Below the pieces are notes generated by a model. The model did no database searches. It was not told the DNA's origin and worked only from the letters and a program-made list of their open reading frames with translations. This document shows positions 39,737 to 40,032 of a stretch of DNA of 40,032 nt, piece by piece. Both the position numbers and the translations under genes were made by a program. Source of the stretch: Palleronia aestuarii (GTDB lineage Bacteria > Pseudomonadota > Alphaproteobacteria > Rhodobacterales > Rhodobacteraceae); NCBI RefSeq assembly GCF_003253995.1, contig NZ_QKZL01000026.1, positions 1-40,032 on the forward strand, written 5' to 3'. How positions within the stretch are numbered: the first letter of the stretch is position 1; every line of letters starts with the position of its first letter.

Positions 39737-40032
39737 ATGTCCAAGCCTGTGCCGACCCGCTACCGTACCCTGAACTGGTCATCCTACAACGCGCCGCTGC
39801 GTGAGCGTGGGTCGCTGACCGTCTGGCTCGACCCCGTTACACCATGGCATGCGGCGGCGTCCGGCAAGCGCGGGGCGCAGCCGGTCTACAGCGACGCCGC
39901 CATCCAGGCATGCCTGACGATGAAGGGTGAAGGGCGTCCCGGAAACAGGCCGGTGGCCTGTTTCAGCCCTGAACGGGCGGAGCCCCGGGCCTGTTCGGCC
40001 TGCCGTTGCGCCAGACGACCGGCTTCGTGGCG
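39737..40032 (+). pseudogene. IS5-family transposase, N-terminal part, disrupted by a palindromic insertion
   Basis: It reads MSKPVPTRYRTLNWSSYNAP, LRERGSLTVWLD, then QPVYSDAAIQACLTMK, as IS5/IS903-like transposases do. At that point the family continues VLFGLPLRQTTGFVASL. Here about 65 extra bases (39926-39990) separate LTMK from the codons for LFGLPLRQTTGFVA, which follow in a shifted frame to the window end. The insertion carries a REP-like hairpin. Beyond the window the gene may go on. Confidence 0.8.
39926..39990. repeat. REP-like palindromic insertion in IS5 transposase
   Basis: AAACAGGCC (39943-39951) and GGCCTGTTT (39955-39963) are perfect 9-bp arms around GGT, nested within AGGGC (39931-39935) / GCCCT (39966-39970). 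The whole block of about 65 bases is absent from the normal gene and shifts its frame. Confidence 0.82.

Larger units (their letters stand above)
39676..40032 (+). mobile_element. IS5-family element, left part
   Basis: The left end starts near 39676 with GTTGTTGCACGAAG. The transposase opens at the ATG at 39737. The element continues past the window edge. It sits inside the IS110 transposase gene. Confidence 0.7.

Overview
The window is GC-rich DNA, most like an alphaproteobacterium of the Rhodobacteraceae type. I base this on codon use, the dense ABC sugar-transport operons with 4-nt ATGA overlaps, the galactitol-dehydrogenase-like SDR, and the mix of IS3, IS110, IS481, IS66 and IS5 elements. 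This is inference from protein resemblance; no rRNA or tRNA gene is present. The content reads as an accessory carbohydrate/polyol catabolism island, possibly on a plasmid, bordered and interrupted by insertion-sequence debris.

Layout. 1-2017: an IS3 element on the minus strand, an IS110 C-terminal remnant and a second IS3 remnant. 2047-2115: the last codons of a lost aldehyde dehydrogenase. 2164-8043 (+): PfkB sugar kinase, a CUT1 (MalFGK-type) ABC transporter and a small ABM-fold protein. 8113-9408: a decayed IS481 element. 9404-14040 (-): a CUT2 (ribose-type) ABC transporter with two permeases, divergent from 14244-18339 (+): RpiR regulator, an oversized sorbose-1-phosphate-reductase-like dehydrogenase and an FGGY kinase, closed by a terminator. 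18417-26046 (+): promoter with operator, GatD-like dehydrogenase, FGGY kinase, SorC regulator, DeoC aldolase, two-domain aldehyde dehydrogenase and HAD phosphatase. 26015-30928 (-): cupin phosphoglucose isomerase, KDPG-type aldolase, shikimate-dehydrogenase-like protein, 2-hydroxyacid dehydrogenase, UlaG-like lactonase and a HexR-like RpiR regulator. 31142-38854 (+, divergent): a second CUT2 transporter, FGGY kinase, SDR, glycerol-dehydrogenase-like protein and a second SDR. 39069-40032: IS66, IS110 and IS5 left ends, apparently nested.

How the genes fit. Each module pairs uptake or oxidation with a kinase. The DeoC/ALDH/HAD module would turn a deoxypentose-phosphate-type intermediate into glyceraldehyde-3-phosphate and acetate. 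The divergent modules at 26-39 kb look like one pathway: polyol import, oxidation to a ketose, phosphorylation, isomerisation, then steps ending in KDPG-type cleavage. The substrates are not determined by the sequence.

The most unusual signal is not a gene. Four transposase genes or remnants of different families (IS3 twice, IS481, IS5) carry short palindromic insertions of about 14-74 bp at points where the protein family has none, at least five of them in the IS481 gene. Two insertions in unrelated transposases share an identical 24-nt core. I saw none in the sugar genes, whose reading frames are intact. A second notable signal is the C-terminal vestige of an aldehyde dehydrogenase just upstream of the PfkB kinase, which suggests that this operon once began with a DeoC/ALDH-type module and lost its head to IS3.
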